A stretch of 64,000 bases of DNA from Paenibacillus rigui. Its GTDB lineage: Bacteria; Bacillota; Bacilli; Paenibacillales; NBRC-103111. Made by a program: the position numbers and the translations under genes. The stretch is taken from the NCBI RefSeq assembly GCF_002234615.1, contig NZ_NMQW01000005.1, forward strand, positions 62,001-126,000, written 5' to 3'. Of the stretch, positions 26,071 to 34,461 are shown in pieces. Each line of letters begins with the position of its first letter. Positions within the stretch are counted from its first letter, which is position 1. The notes under the pieces are model-generated. The model was given only the letters and a program-made list of their open reading frames with translations. It was not told where the DNA came from and searched no databases.

Positions 26071-27507
26071 TTATTTCCAGTCAGTGCCGCGCAGCCAAGC
26101 TTGAATTTCGCTTTCCGTCGGATCAACCGGATCGGGCTTCAGCCCGGGAATATAGTTGCAGGCTTCGTACAAAGCCGGGATGACATTTTCATGAATGCCG
26201 ACCGAGTGGTGAACATAGGGCCCTTTGACCAGCTTTTCTTCCCACAGCGGCCAGTCGTTCACCTCCACCCATACGTATGAGCCCCGTGTATATGGGCCTT
26301 CGATGCCTTTGGCGCGTCCCAGGAAAATGGAATATTCGCCATGATCCCCGTCAAAGCGGGCCAGTGTCATCTCGCCTCCGCGGATCTCCCCTTCATGCGT
26401 ACCCGGCGAATGATCGTCGAACAGGAAATGCTTGCGCAGCTGCGGCTTCTCCTCCACGCTCAGCGAGACCGGGAAGTTACCGCAGTGGAACAGCAGCTCG
26501 CCGTTCGGGTTATCCGGGTGGCGGATCGTCAGATCGGCGAAAAAGGTCGGCTTCGTGTTCATTGAGGCCGCCTGCACCATAATCGAGGTGATCGCGCCAT
26601 GAATGTCCGTTTCACAGGTAACCGGAATTTGCTCATCCGTGAGGAGCGCATTCGCCAGGCACGGCATGATGCCCATCGCATCCTGCAAGGAGGACCAGCA
26701 CTGGATCGCGATGGCTGTGCTGGCGGTTTTCTCCGCGTACTGCTTCATCGCCACCTTAAGCGCCGCGATTTTCGTAACCGCCTCTTCCCCTACCTCGGCA
26801 TAATCCAGATGCTCTTTGATATACGCTACAGCCGCTTCAAGCTCTGCACCGCCTTTGGCTTCCGTCCGTTTGGCCGCATTCTTGATATCCTCCAGCGTGA
26901 TCGGATAAATCTCGATGCCGAATCTTTCCAGCAGCTCGCCTTCGTTGCACATCATCGTCCAGAAGGACGCTGGCCTTGGGGCGATCTGCAAAATGCGCAG
27001 ACTGCGGAACGCCTTCACCACATTGGCGGCTGCTACGAAATTACGGAAGCCCCGCTCGAACACCGGATCGTCCACCCGGGTGTTCGTAATGTAAGTGAAC
27101 GGTACGCCGAACCGGCGCAGCACCTTGCCGGTGGCGAACAGGCCGCACTGCGTGTCACGCAGCCTCATCCCGTCCGCAAGCGGCGCCTCGTCCCGCGGTC
27201 CCCACAGCAGCACCGGCTTCCCCAGCGCCTTGGCTACACGGCCAACCATGTCCTCGGTTCCGAAGTTGCAGTGCGGGAAAAATACCGCATCCACCTCTTC
27301 CCGCTGAAAATGCTTAATAACTTCTTCCGCATTGTACAAATCGTCATAAAGCAAGCCTTCTTTATTCAATCTTTCCAAATCGACGATATCGATGTCCAGT
27401 CCGAAGCTTTCCATCTTCTCCCGGATCAGTACCTTATATTTGAACGCATCCTCCGCGCTGAATACAAATCGTCTTGTAGGCGCATAGCCCAGCTTCAGCT
27501 TCCTCAT
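26071..27507 (-). CDS. L-fucose/L-arabinose isomerase-like sugar isomerase
   Basis: A 478-residue protein of the fucose isomerase fold. N-terminal Rossmann-like domains contain FFPHCNFGTEDMVGRVAK (77-94). Candidate metal ligands are Glu299 and Asp301 in CETDIHGA, plus a histidine in YVHHSVG near the C-terminus. It is shorter than classical L-fucose isomerase (about 590). Related proteins are annotated only as fucose isomerase-like, so the aldose is unknown. Position directly before split transketolase and FGGY kinase genes makes conversion of D-apiose to D-apulose the leading hypothesis. L-fucose or L-arabinose is less likely because no fuculose or ribulose-phosphate enzyme is nearby. AAGGAGG lies 9 nt before the ATG. 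Confidence 0.82.
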   Translation of the reverse strand: MRKLKLGYAPTRRFVFSAEDAFKYKVLIREKMESFGLDIDIVDLERLNKEGLLYDDLYNAEEVIKHFQREEVDAVFFPHCNFGTEDMVGRVAKALGKPVLLWGPRDEAPLADGMRLRDTQCGLFATGKVLRRFGVPFTYITNTRVDDPVFERGFRNFVAAANVVKAFRSLRILQIAPRPASFWTMMCNEGELLERFGIEIYPITLEDIKNAAKRTEAKGGAELEAAVAYIKEHLDYAEVGEEAVTKIAALKVAMKQYAEKTASTAIAIQCWSSLQDAMGIMPCLANALLTDEQIPVTCETDIHGAITSIMVQAASMNTKPTFFADLTIRHPDNPNGELLFHCGNFPVSLSVEEKPQLRKHFLFDDHSPGTHEGEIRGGEMTLARFDGDHGEYSIFLGRAKGIEGPYTRGSYVWVEVNDWPLWEEKLVKGPYVHHSVGIHENVIPALYEACNYIPGLKPDPVDPTESEIQAWLRGTDWK

Positions 27508-27524
27508 TCAACAAAGCCTCCTTA

Positions 27525-29018
27525 TTATTGTTCTTCCCCGACTGCGACCGCCCTGATAGCCATATACGGCGCGGCCGGCAAATCAACGCGCGACAATCCC
27601 TTATAAGTCCCCTCCAAAGGGGTTACCTTCATATTCCATGTATCGATAATATCGATACGGAAGGACTTCTCCTCCGGGAGCGGCAGCTCACGGTACGCCG
27701 GACAGTGAATCCCGAAATATTGCAAATAATATTCGCCCTCGACACCAAGAGTTGGCGCATCCCGCAGCCGGTCGATCGGTTCGGCATGCCCTGGGGCCTC
27801 CTCGAGAATCTGTCTCAGGAACGCGATTCGCGCAGGACTCTCACCCCGCAGCTCGCCCCCTTTGGACCACCATACCACCTCTTCGGAATTCAGGAACGTT
27901 TCCCCATGACCTACGGAGCCGCCCCGCGCAAAGCCGTCCCAGAATCGTGCGGTCATCTCCATGCCGGTAATATTGCCCCAGCGCTGCGGCAGATTGCCCT
28001 CATAGCAGCATTCGTCCACCACGACCGGCTTGCCGTACTGCTTCAGCCAGGCATTCGTAGGCGACAGCTCCCAATACTGCATGCTGACATGAGTAACCCA
28101 TGGCTTGCTGTGGTCATACAGGACTAGGGTCGATGGATCGTACATTTTTGTGCCGTTATGGATGGAACGCAGATGCTGGTACGGATCGCTTTCCTGCACG
28201 ATGCGGAAAAATCGGTCCCAATCGTCCATCGTTTTCGTCTGCATGAAATCAAATTCGTTGGCAAGCGACCACCAAATATTGCGGTAGGCGCCCAGGCGCG
28301 CGATCAGATACCGCAAATAAAAGGCATCCGTCTCTGCGTCCATCCGGTCAAAGCCCCAATGTCCCTTATCATAGGGATGGAACAGGATCAGGTCGGCTTC
28401 AATGCCCAGCTCCTGCAGCTGAACAATACGCTGTTCCAGCTGTTCATAATAGATAGGATCCGGACGGGTCCAATCAAATCCTTCCGCCTGCGATCCTTCA
28501 AAAGGAAAGCGTTCCGGCTCATTCGTATTAAAGCTGTAGCGCTTCGGAAAGACGCACATCCGGATTTTATTGAAGGGGCCTGTGCGCAGCGATGCCAGCG
28601 TCTGCTCCTGAATCGCCGCCTCCTGATGCGTCCATACATAGCAGGTCGTGCCGAACGGACGGTAAGGCGTGCCGTCTTCATAGGCAAAATGGTACGCCGA
28701 CCGTACCCGGACCGGCCCGTGATTACCGGCGGATGCCGGAACACAGGAGAAGCTGCCTGAAGCTCCATTCAGCTCCTCCCTGCTGCTGCTTACCGAATAG
28801 GACCATTGGCCTTCGCTATCGGGCATAAAGCGGATTTTGTATTGACCCTCGCCGTTATAAAAGCCTTCCACCTGCACAGTCCGGTGCTTATGCTCAAAGC
28901 GGGCGGACAGCTGCACGTCCTGGAACGGATTTCCCTCGGAAGGACCTGCAACCGTAATTTCAAAAAGCCCCCAACGCTCGACCTCACAAGCATTTTGCTG
29001 ATGTTCGTTTCCCAACAC
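27525..29018 (-). CDS. DUF5060-DUF4038 (apiosidase-like) glycoside hydrolase, copy 2
   Basis: A 497-residue protein closely similar along its whole length to the product of 19780-21216. It has the N-terminal beta-sandwich, the TIM barrel with WWSLANEFDF (Asn254-Glu255) and nucleophile segment VVVDECCYEG (Glu336), and a small C-terminal domain. The start is a GTG with AGGGGTG close upstream; the next codon, TTG, is spaced better and could be used. There is no signal peptide. It is directly downstream of importer three and upstream of the isomerase, so it probably hydrolyses the sugar that importer delivers and passes the released monosaccharide to the isomerase. Confidence 0.82.
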   Translation of the reverse strand: MLGNEHQQNACEVERWGLFEITVAGPSEGNPFQDVQLSARFEHKHRTVQVEGFYNGEGQYKIRFMPDSEGQWSYSVSSSREELNGASGSFSCVPASAGNHGPVRVRSAYHFAYEDGTPYRPFGTTCYVWTHQEAAIQEQTLASLRTGPFNKIRMCVFPKRYSFNTNEPERFPFEGSQAEGFDWTRPDPIYYEQLEQRIVQLQELGIEADLILFHPYDKGHWGFDRMDAETDAFYLRYLIARLGAYRNIWWSLANEFDFMQTKTMDDWDRFFRIVQESDPYQHLRSIHNGTKMYDPSTLVLYDHSKPWVTHVSMQYWELSPTNAWLKQYGKPVVVDECCYEGNLPQRWGNITGMEMTARFWDGFARGGSVGHGETFLNSEEVVWWSKGGELRGESPARIAFLRQILEEAPGHAEPIDRLRDAPTLGVEGEYYLQYFGIHCPAYRELPLPEEKSFRIDIIDTWNMKVTPLEGTYKGLSRVDLPAAPYMAIRAVAVGEEQ

Positions 29019-29044
29019 GGGTCACCCCTAACGATTTTATTTAG

Positions 29045-29887
29045 CTAGCCTTTAATACCTGAAGTCGAGATGCCCTCGACGAAATATTTTTGACAGCTGA
29101 AGAAAATGACCAGACTCGGCACGAGCGACAACACCGACATGGCGAACAGGACACCCCAGGCCGATTCACCGGACGAATCCATGAATAGCCTTAATCCGAG
29201 CGGAATGGTGTAAAGTCTTGCCGTGTTTAAATAAAGCAGCTGGCTGAAGAAATCGTCCCATGTCCAGATGAAGGTAAAGATGGCTGTTGTGATCAATGCG
29301 GGTAAAGCAAGCGGCATCACGATCCGCCAATAAATTTGCACCTTGCCGCAGCCGTCGATCGTGGCCGACTCATCCAGCTCCCGGGGCAGACCTCGAATGA
29401 ACTGTACCATCAGGAAGATGAAGAAAGCATCGGTCGCAAGCCACTTCGGTATGGTCAACGGGTAATACGTATCCACCCAATTGAGCTGCTTGAACAGCAG
29501 GTACTGCGGAATGATCGTCACATGATGCGGCAGCATAATCGTCACCAGCATGATGGAGAACCAGACCTTTTTCCAGGAAAAATCAAGACGACCGAACGCG
29601 TAGGCCGCCATGGAGCAGGACAATAAATTGCCCAGAACACACAGGATCGAAATAATAAAGGAGTTCGTGAAAAAGGTGATGAAAGGCACCCTTGCGATTC
29701 CGGCCCAGCCCTTGATATAGTTGTCCAGCGTCACTTCCTTCGGCCACAGGCTCAGATCGGTGAAGATCAGGTTCGACGGCTTGAACGAGCTGCTGATCAG
29801 CCACAGGATCGGGTACAGCATAAAGACGCCGAGGACGAGAATCATGGCATGAAGCAGCATTTTTTGAATCCGGTTCGACTGAGCCAT
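29045..29887 (-). CDS. CUT1 sugar ABC permease, MalG type, importer three
   Basis: A 280-residue permease. The reading frame extends upstream to 30007, but that part overlaps the previous permease and is not protein-like for this family. ATG 29887 follows the upstream stop TAA after one base and has GGGGGGAAG as ribosome site. Six hydrophobic segments and EAA loop ELDESATIDGCGKV are visible. The C-terminus ends FVEGISTSGIKG. Confidence 0.9.
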   Translation of the reverse strand: MAQSNRIQKMLLHAMILVLGVFMLYPILWLISSSFKPSNLIFTDLSLWPKEVTLDNYIKGWAGIARVPFITFFTNSFIISILCVLGNLLSCSMAAYAFGRLDFSWKKVWFSIMLVTIMLPHHVTIIPQYLLFKQLNWVDTYYPLTIPKWLATDAFFIFLMVQFIRGLPRELDESATIDGCGKVQIYWRIVMPLALPALITTAIFTFIWTWDDFFSQLLYLNTARLYTIPLGLRLFMDSSGESAWGVLFAMSVLSLVPSLVIFFSCQKYFVEGISTSGIKG

Positions 29888-29888
29888 C

Positions 29889-30839
29889 TTACTTCCCCCC
29901 GTCCCCGTAATGCACCCAGAACTTGGATGATCCGAAAATAATTGCGGTAAACAATCCGATAATGACAAGCAGCACCCAGGCCATCGCCGAGGCATAGCCC
30001 ATTTCATAGAAAGCGAAGCCCTTCATATATAAGTACAACGTGTAGAACAGAGTAGAATCCATCGGCCCGCCAAGCCCGCCGCTTATAATAAACGACTGGG
30101 TAAAGGCTTGGAACGAGCCGATCAGCTGGATGACCAGATTGAAGAATATAACCGGCGTCAGGAGCGGAATCGTAATGTAGAAAAACTGCTTGATTTTGCT
30201 CGCTCCGTCGACCTGGGAAGCCTCGTAGAAGTCCATCGGAATTTGCTTCAGTCCGGCGAGGAAAATGATCATCGATGAGCCGAACTGCCAAACCGAGAGC
30301 GCCACGATAGAATACAGCGCATAGTCGGGGTTGGCGACCCAATCCGGCGCGTGAATGCCGAACAGCAGCAGAAACTTGTTCACGACGCCGGAGGCGCCGA
30401 ATATTTTGCGCCAGAGCACGGCAATGGCGACACTTCCCCCGAGCAGGGTCGGCAGGTAGTAAAGCGTCCGGTAAAAGCTGAGGCCGCGTAAGCCCCGGTT
30501 CATCAAAGAGGCGACCAATAGCGCGAAGGCCAGCTTTAGCGGCACCGATGTAAATACATAGATGAACGTCACCTTCAAGGATGTGAAATAACGGGGATCT
30601 GCTGTCCACATGGTTTTGTAGTTATCCAGACCAACGAACTCCGGCGGCGTCATGACGTCGAACTTCGTCAGGGAATAATAGAAGGAATTGATCATCGGCC
30701 CTACGGTCAAGGCAAACAGCCCGATGAACCATGGCAGCAGAAACAAATAGGCGATCGCATTTTTTTTCCAGAGCTTTACTATATAGGTACCGACCGTTGC
30801 GGCTGTACGTTTGTTGTTCGTGACGGCTACCCGATTCAT
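29889..30839 (-). CDS. CUT1 sugar ABC permease, MalF type, importer three
   Basis: A 316-residue permease. An N-terminal cytoplasmic stretch is followed by six hydrophobic segments and the EAA loop DFYEASQVDGASKI. AAGGGGTG precedes the ATG by 6 nt. It lies 56 bases after the lipoprotein gene and abuts the second permease, so the three make one importer. No ATPase gene accompanies it. Confidence 0.92.
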   Translation of the reverse strand: MNRVAVTNNKRTAATVGTYIVKLWKKNAIAYLFLLPWFIGLFALTVGPMINSFYYSLTKFDVMTPPEFVGLDNYKTMWTADPRYFTSLKVTFIYVFTSVPLKLAFALLVASLMNRGLRGLSFYRTLYYLPTLLGGSVAIAVLWRKIFGASGVVNKFLLLFGIHAPDWVANPDYALYSIVALSVWQFGSSMIIFLAGLKQIPMDFYEASQVDGASKIKQFFYITIPLLTPVIFFNLVIQLIGSFQAFTQSFIISGGLGGPMDSTLFYTLYLYMKGFAFYEMGYASAMAWVLLVIIGLFTAIIFGSSKFWVHYGDGGK

Positions 30840-30895
30840 ATGCCCACCCCTTATGATTGCGAGAATGTACTCCTCTTGCTGCTACGGCAGCTTTC

Positions 30896-32212
30896 CTACT
30901 TCTTGTTCACAACCTTCTCTGCTGCGGACAGCACTTCCTGGGAAGCGTTCGGAATCGTTTCTTTACCGAACAGCACCTTCTGGCTCATGTTGATCAGCGT
31001 CGTTTCAAATTCTTTGCCGTTCGGAATTTCGCGGTCCGGCGTGCGGGAATTTTTGGCGGCAAGATCGATATAGTCGTATACCTTCTTATCCACAGGGGTC
31101 GCTTTAGCCTTCAAAGCTTCACGTACCTTGGAGGAGCCTGGCACCCCGCGCTCACTGCCCAGCACCATTGTTGCTTCCGGATCGTTCACCATGAAATCAA
31201 TAAACATGGCCGCTTCCTTCGGATTTTTTGTTTTGGCGTTGACGCTCATGAATTGGCTCGGCTGCAGCCACAAGCCTTGCTGCGCTCCGCTGCCTCCGGT
31301 CGGCGGCAGAACGACTTGAATTTCATCCTTCATCGCTTTCTGGTACGCGTTCAACTGATTGGACCAAATCAAATGCATTGCCGTCTTGCCTTCCACGAAG
31401 GAGGAGTTCTCCGGCGCTTCGGTGTAAGCTGTCGTGAACTCCGCCGGAGGCGTGCTGCCTGCCTTGCGGTAGTTGTCCCACATCGTGAACCAGTAGGCGA
31501 TTACATCCTTATCCAGCCCTACCTTACCGTCCTTGTAAAGCGTCTTGTTCGATTGGCGGGCGAAGTAGTTCAAATAGAGAGGAAGCTTGGATTCATCCAC
31601 CGCGCCGTAATAACCTTTGCCCAGAGCCTTAGTCAAATCCTGTGCGTATTTGCCGTATTCCTCCCAGGTCCATTGCCCGCTAGGCGGCTTCAGACCGGAT
31701 TTTTTGATCAGCTCGGTGTTGTAAGCGATACCGTAAGCGTTCGAGCCAAGAATGATTCCGTACAGCTTCCCGTCCATTCCGCCCGAATCAATATTTGATT
31801 TGTCAAAGTTCTCAATATGAATTTCTTTACCGATGTAAGGGTTGATATCGAGCAGCGCCCCGCGCGCAACATAGTCCGGGTAGTTGTTGCCGAGCTGAAT
31901 CAAGTCGGGAGCATTGCCGCCCGCAATCTGTGTGTTCAGCTTATCGAAGTAACCGTCGCTTCCCATATATTCGCCGTTTATTTTAATGTTCGGGTATTTC
32001 TTCTCGAACAGCTCGATCACTTTCAATGTGGCATCATGACGTGCCTGTGCGCCCCACCAAGTCATGCGCAGCTCCACTTTCTTATCGGCTCCGCCCGCTG
32101 CCGTTCCGTTCTTGGATTCGGCAGGAGCGCCTCCGCCTGGTGTGCAGGCCGACAGCATGGCAGTTAAAGCGACAAAAGTAATCAGAGCCGTACCTTTTCT
32201 TGTTTTCTTCAT
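30896..32212 (-). CDS. Sugar-binding lipoprotein of importer three
   Basis: Extracellular substrate-binding protein, about 438 residues, with lipobox LSAC (Cys23 from the chosen start). GGGAGG lies only 3 nt before ATG 32218 but 9 nt before ATG 32212, so the latter is preferred. It is the first gene of the long minus-strand block. It faces the LacI regulator across a region with a perfect cre and AACTAAA palindromes, so its transcription is probably controlled by both CcpA and that LacI protein. Confidence 0.91.
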   Translation of the reverse strand: MKKTRKGTALITFVALTAMLSACTPGGGAPAESKNGTAAGGADKKVELRMTWWGAQARHDATLKVIELFEKKYPNIKINGEYMGSDGYFDKLNTQIAGGNAPDLIQLGNNYPDYVARGALLDINPYIGKEIHIENFDKSNIDSGGMDGKLYGIILGSNAYGIAYNTELIKKSGLKPPSGQWTWEEYGKYAQDLTKALGKGYYGAVDESKLPLYLNYFARQSNKTLYKDGKVGLDKDVIAYWFTMWDNYRKAGSTPPAEFTTAYTEAPENSSFVEGKTAMHLIWSNQLNAYQKAMKDEIQVVLPPTGGSGAQQGLWLQPSQFMSVNAKTKNPKEAAMFIDFMVNDPEATMVLGSERGVPGSSKVREALKAKATPVDKKVYDYIDLAAKNSRTPDREIPNGKEFETTLINMSQKVLFGKETIPNASQEVLSAAEKVVNKK

Positions 32213-32237
32213 CTTCATTTGCCTCCCTTTTTAATCG

Positions 32238-32255
32238 AACTAAACTTATTTACCA
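32238..32255. promoter_or_regulatory. Candidate LacI-family operator close to the importer-three gene
   Basis: AACTAAA followed by four bases and TTTACCA resembles the perfect palindrome at 32639-32656 (left arm 7 of 7, right arm 4 of 7). It lies 26-43 bases upstream of the lipoprotein start, a good place for repression of the block. Confidence 0.45.
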
Positions 32256-32292
32256 TTTTAATTAGCCAGCCAACAAGCAGAAAACCTCTCTC

Positions 32293-32306
32293 TGTAAACG
32301 CTGTCA
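32293..32306. promoter_or_regulatory. cre site (CcpA box)
   Basis: TGTAAACGCTGTCA matches the catabolite-responsive element TGWAANCGNTNWCA at every defined position. It lies about 80 bases upstream of the importer-three lipoprotein gene, so the minus-strand block is probably subject to carbon catabolite control. Confidence 0.65.
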
Positions 32307-32488
32307 TTTCTCGGTTGTTAAGCTGCACCGGCCCCCTTCTTTACTGCTTCTAAAGCTTTTTTATCCTGTTGAAGCGTGAAAGAACGAGCACTCGGCAGTT
32401 CGCGGCCCTTCTTTCCTCTTCACCCAGATCATACCATCCGTTTTCTAAACCAGTCAATACATTTTAGTAAATTAATTTATTAAATATG

Positions 32489-32513
32489 ACTAAATCTATC
32501 TAAACAATTTAGT
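32489..32513. promoter_or_regulatory. Second candidate operator in the LacI intergenic region
   Basis: A perfect inverted repeat ACTAAAT-N11-ATTTAGT also contains the inner palindrome CTAAACAATTTAG (32500-32512). The half-site is the same as in the operators at 32238 and 32639. The surrounding 32455-32520 is strongly AT-rich. The 476-base gap 32213-32694 holds no gene. Confidence 0.45.
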
Positions 32514-32638
32514 GATTTCTATGTAAAACGGAGTCATTATGGGGCGAAACCACTCTGTTTTTGTTTAAAAACGTAGCTAAAACTGCTCAATTCCGTAAAA
32601 TGCGAATTCATGCTTGTATTCTATATGAGGTCATAGTA

Positions 32639-32656
32639 AACTAAATTTGTTTAGTT
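32639..32656. promoter_or_regulatory. Palindromic operator upstream of the LacI-family gene
   Basis: AACTAAA-TTTG-TTTAGTT has perfect 7-base arms and lies 39-56 bases upstream of the LacI start. The position suggests autoregulation. The half-site recurs elsewhere in the same intergenic region, as expected for the regulator's own binding sites. Confidence 0.55.
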
Positions 32657-32694
32657 CAGTTGCAATTCGCTACTCCAAAGGAGTGTCACCCCTG

Positions 32695-33747
32695 ATGAAA
32701 ATTAAAATGGAAGATATAGCCAAGCTGGCCAACGTTTCGAAATCTGCGGTCTCGCTTGCCCTGAGCGGCAAACCAGGCATTAGCGAAGAGACCCGCAGCA
32801 AAATATTGCAGATCGTCAAAGAGAACGGCTACCTGCCCAGGGCTATGGTAAGAGCAGACAAGAAGAACAGCGTGTCCAACACGCTTCGGTTCGTTGCATG
32901 CACCAATTCCGGCATTGTGCTGGAGCAGTTTTACAAGCAGCCCTTCTTCATGGAGCTGATTCACGATATCGAGGAGCAGTGCCGTGCCCGAGGGTACTCT
33001 TTGTTCTTTTCCTCCGTGCCGACCGAACAGCTGGAGGACGCGATCCAAACGATGGAAAGCGAGAACGAATCGAGCGGCATGATTTTGCTAGGGACAAATT
33101 TGACCCAGGGCCAAATTGAGTTTATTGCCCGAAAGCAGCCGAACCTCGTCGTTCTGGACACCTGCTTCGAGACGTTGAACGTTAATTTTATCGTCATGAA
33201 TAATGTAATGGGCGCTTATCAGGCCGCGAAGCATTTGCTGGAGCTTGGCCACCGCCGTATCGGCTATGTAGAATCGAACTCCCGCATGTATAACTTCGAT
33301 TCGCGCCGCCGAGGCTTCCTGCAGGCATTGGAGGAATGGAATGTCACGCTTGACGAGGCGCACCATTTCTCCGTGTCCCCTACCGTTGTATCGTCACAGG
33401 ATGATTTTAAGCAGCGGCTGCTGGAGCTCAAGGGACAGCTGCCTACGGCGCTCTTTTGCGAATGCGATTATATCGCTATCAGCGTCATCAAGTCATGCAT
33501 CGAACTCGGCATCCGCATCCCCGAGGAGCTGTCCGTCATCGGCTTCGATAATATTCATGAAGCGACCATCATTACCCCCGAATTGACGACCGTTCATGTC
33601 GAGAAAGGTACGATCGCCGAGCTGGCGGTTTCCAAGCTGCTGGATATCGTCGAGCAGGAGGATAAGGTGAAGATCAAATCATTTATCGACACACATCTGG
33701 TCATCCGCAATTCGTGCAAAGCCGTCGATCTGAGCGTGAGGGTATAA
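32695..33747 (+). CDS. LacI-family transcriptional regulator
   Basis: A 350-residue repressor. The N-terminal helix-turn-helix reads MEDIAKLANVSKSAVSLALS (5-24), with the hinge region to about residue 60. The remainder is a periplasmic-binding-protein-like effector domain ending in a typical dimer segment (GFDNIHEATIITPELTTVHV). ATG 32695 has AAAGGAGTG upstream; the longer frame from 32647 begins inside the palindromic operator and lacks a ribosome site. Divergent from the 27-kb block and flanked by repeated AACTAAA sites, it is the likely local repressor, released by a sugar or sugar phosphate from that pathway. Confidence 0.93.
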   Translation: MKIKMEDIAKLANVSKSAVSLALSGKPGISEETRSKILQIVKENGYLPRAMVRADKKNSVSNTLRFVACTNSGIVLEQFYKQPFFMELIHDIEEQCRARGYSLFFSSVPTEQLEDAIQTMESENESSGMILLGTNLTQGQIEFIARKQPNLVVLDTCFETLNVNFIVMNNVMGAYQAAKHLLELGHRRIGYVESNSRMYNFDSRRRGFLQALEEWNVTLDEAHHFSVSPTVVSSQDDFKQRLLELKGQLPTALFCECDYIAISVIKSCIELGIRIPEELSVIGFDNIHEATIITPELTTVHVEKGTIAELAVSKLLDIVEQEDKVKIKSFIDTHLVIRNSCKAVDLSVRV

Positions 33748-33801
33748 CAAAGGAAAAAGCATGGACGCGAAATCGAGGCCACTGAAAAACTACGGCTGCA
33801 T

Positions 33802-33850
33802 GGACGGATCGTTCTATCGACGCTTACGCTTCTTCAGAACGATTCCGTCC
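33802..33850. terminator. Hairpin between convergent lacI-type gene and gcvH, possible bidirectional terminator
   Basis: GGACGGATCGTTCT (33802-33815) pairs with AGAACGATTCCGTCC (33836-33850) with one bulged base. GTTTTT follows 10-14 bases away on each strand. The T runs are not adjacent to the stem, so termination is plausible but weakly supported. The 213-base gap 33748-33960 otherwise shows no gene. Confidence 0.45.
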
Positions 33851-33960
33851 ACTCCGCCCGTTTTTCAATGGCCTCAACGAAATCCATGCTTTTTGTATGC
33901 AATTCAAGCCTCCAGCCGGCCAGAGAGCGGCCCGACTATAAGAGCTGCAAGCGTGCCCTC

Positions 33961-34359
33961 CTACGCCAAACTGTCCGTCAGCCGACGATAAGCCTCGGCC
34001 GTGAGAAGACTGGCAAGCGCCTCATCCGCATCCCCGGCCACTTCAACCTCTACAACCCAGCCCGCACCGTAAGGCTCGCCGTTCACCAGCTCCGGGGAAT
34101 CCAGCAGCTTATCATTGACCGCCGTAACAGTGCCGCTCACCGGACTAAACAAATCCGACACGGTTTTGACCGATTCAATCGTTCCCAGCGATTCCCCTGC
34201 CGCAACTTTTGCTCCAAGGCTCGGCAGCTCTACGAAGACGATGTCCCCAAGCTCCTGCTGGGCAAAATCGGTGATCCCGATTTTCACAGATTGTCCCTCG
34301 CCCTTCTCCGCCCATTCATGCTCCTCCGTATATCTCAAATCCGGTTGAATGCGACTCAT
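33961..34359 (-). CDS. gcvH: Glycine cleavage system H protein
   Basis: Lipoyl carrier of the glycine cleavage complex, 132 residues, the standard length. The lipoylated lysine is Lys65 in [15 protein letters not shown] 34359 is preceded by AAAGGAGG; the frame extends to 34500 but that part has no H-protein similarity. The gene is divergent from gcvT-gcvPA-gcvPB and shares an intergenic region with an inverted repeat, so all four genes are probably co-regulated. In Bacillus subtilis gcvH lies apart from the other three. Confidence 0.95.
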   Translation of the reverse strand: MSRIQPDLRYTEEHEWAEKGEGQSVKIGITDFAQQELGDIVFVELPSLGAKVAAGESLGTIESVKTVSDLFSPVSGTVTAVNDKLLDSPELVNGEPYGAGWVVEVEVAGDADEALASLLTAEAYRRLTDSLA

Positions 34360-34404
34360 CAGCGAGCCCCCTCCTTTGTTCACTTCAATGAAGCCTATAT
34401 GTTC

Positions 34405-34435
34405 ATTGTACGCCGGGACAAATGGAAAAAGACAA
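34405..34435 (-). promoter_or_regulatory. Candidate gcvH promoter
   Basis: On the minus strand TTGTCT (34430-34435) and TACAAT (34405-34410) are spaced 19 bases, about 46 bases upstream of the gcvH start. The long spacer makes this weak on its own. Confidence 0.35.
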
Positions 34436-34461
34436 AATGTTGTTGACATCCGTTTGTCCCA
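34415..34461. promoter_or_regulatory. Inverted repeat shared by divergent gcvH and gcvT promoters
   Basis: GGGACAAATGGA (34415-34426) and TCCGTTTGTCCC (34450-34461) form a 12-bp inverted repeat with one G-T pair and a 23-base spacer. The right arm lies in the spacer of the gcvT promoter and the left arm in that of the gcvH promoter. It may be an operator for a dimeric regulator or an RNA hairpin. I see no glycine riboswitch here. Confidence 0.45.

Noticed and set aside
26599-27606. A 335-codon plus-strand frame
   Set aside because: It is antisense to the isomerase gene, whose protein features and ribosome site are clear.
33761-33991. A short plus-strand frame after the LacI gene
   Set aside because: It overlaps a hairpin and the 3' end of gcvH and shows no protein-like features.
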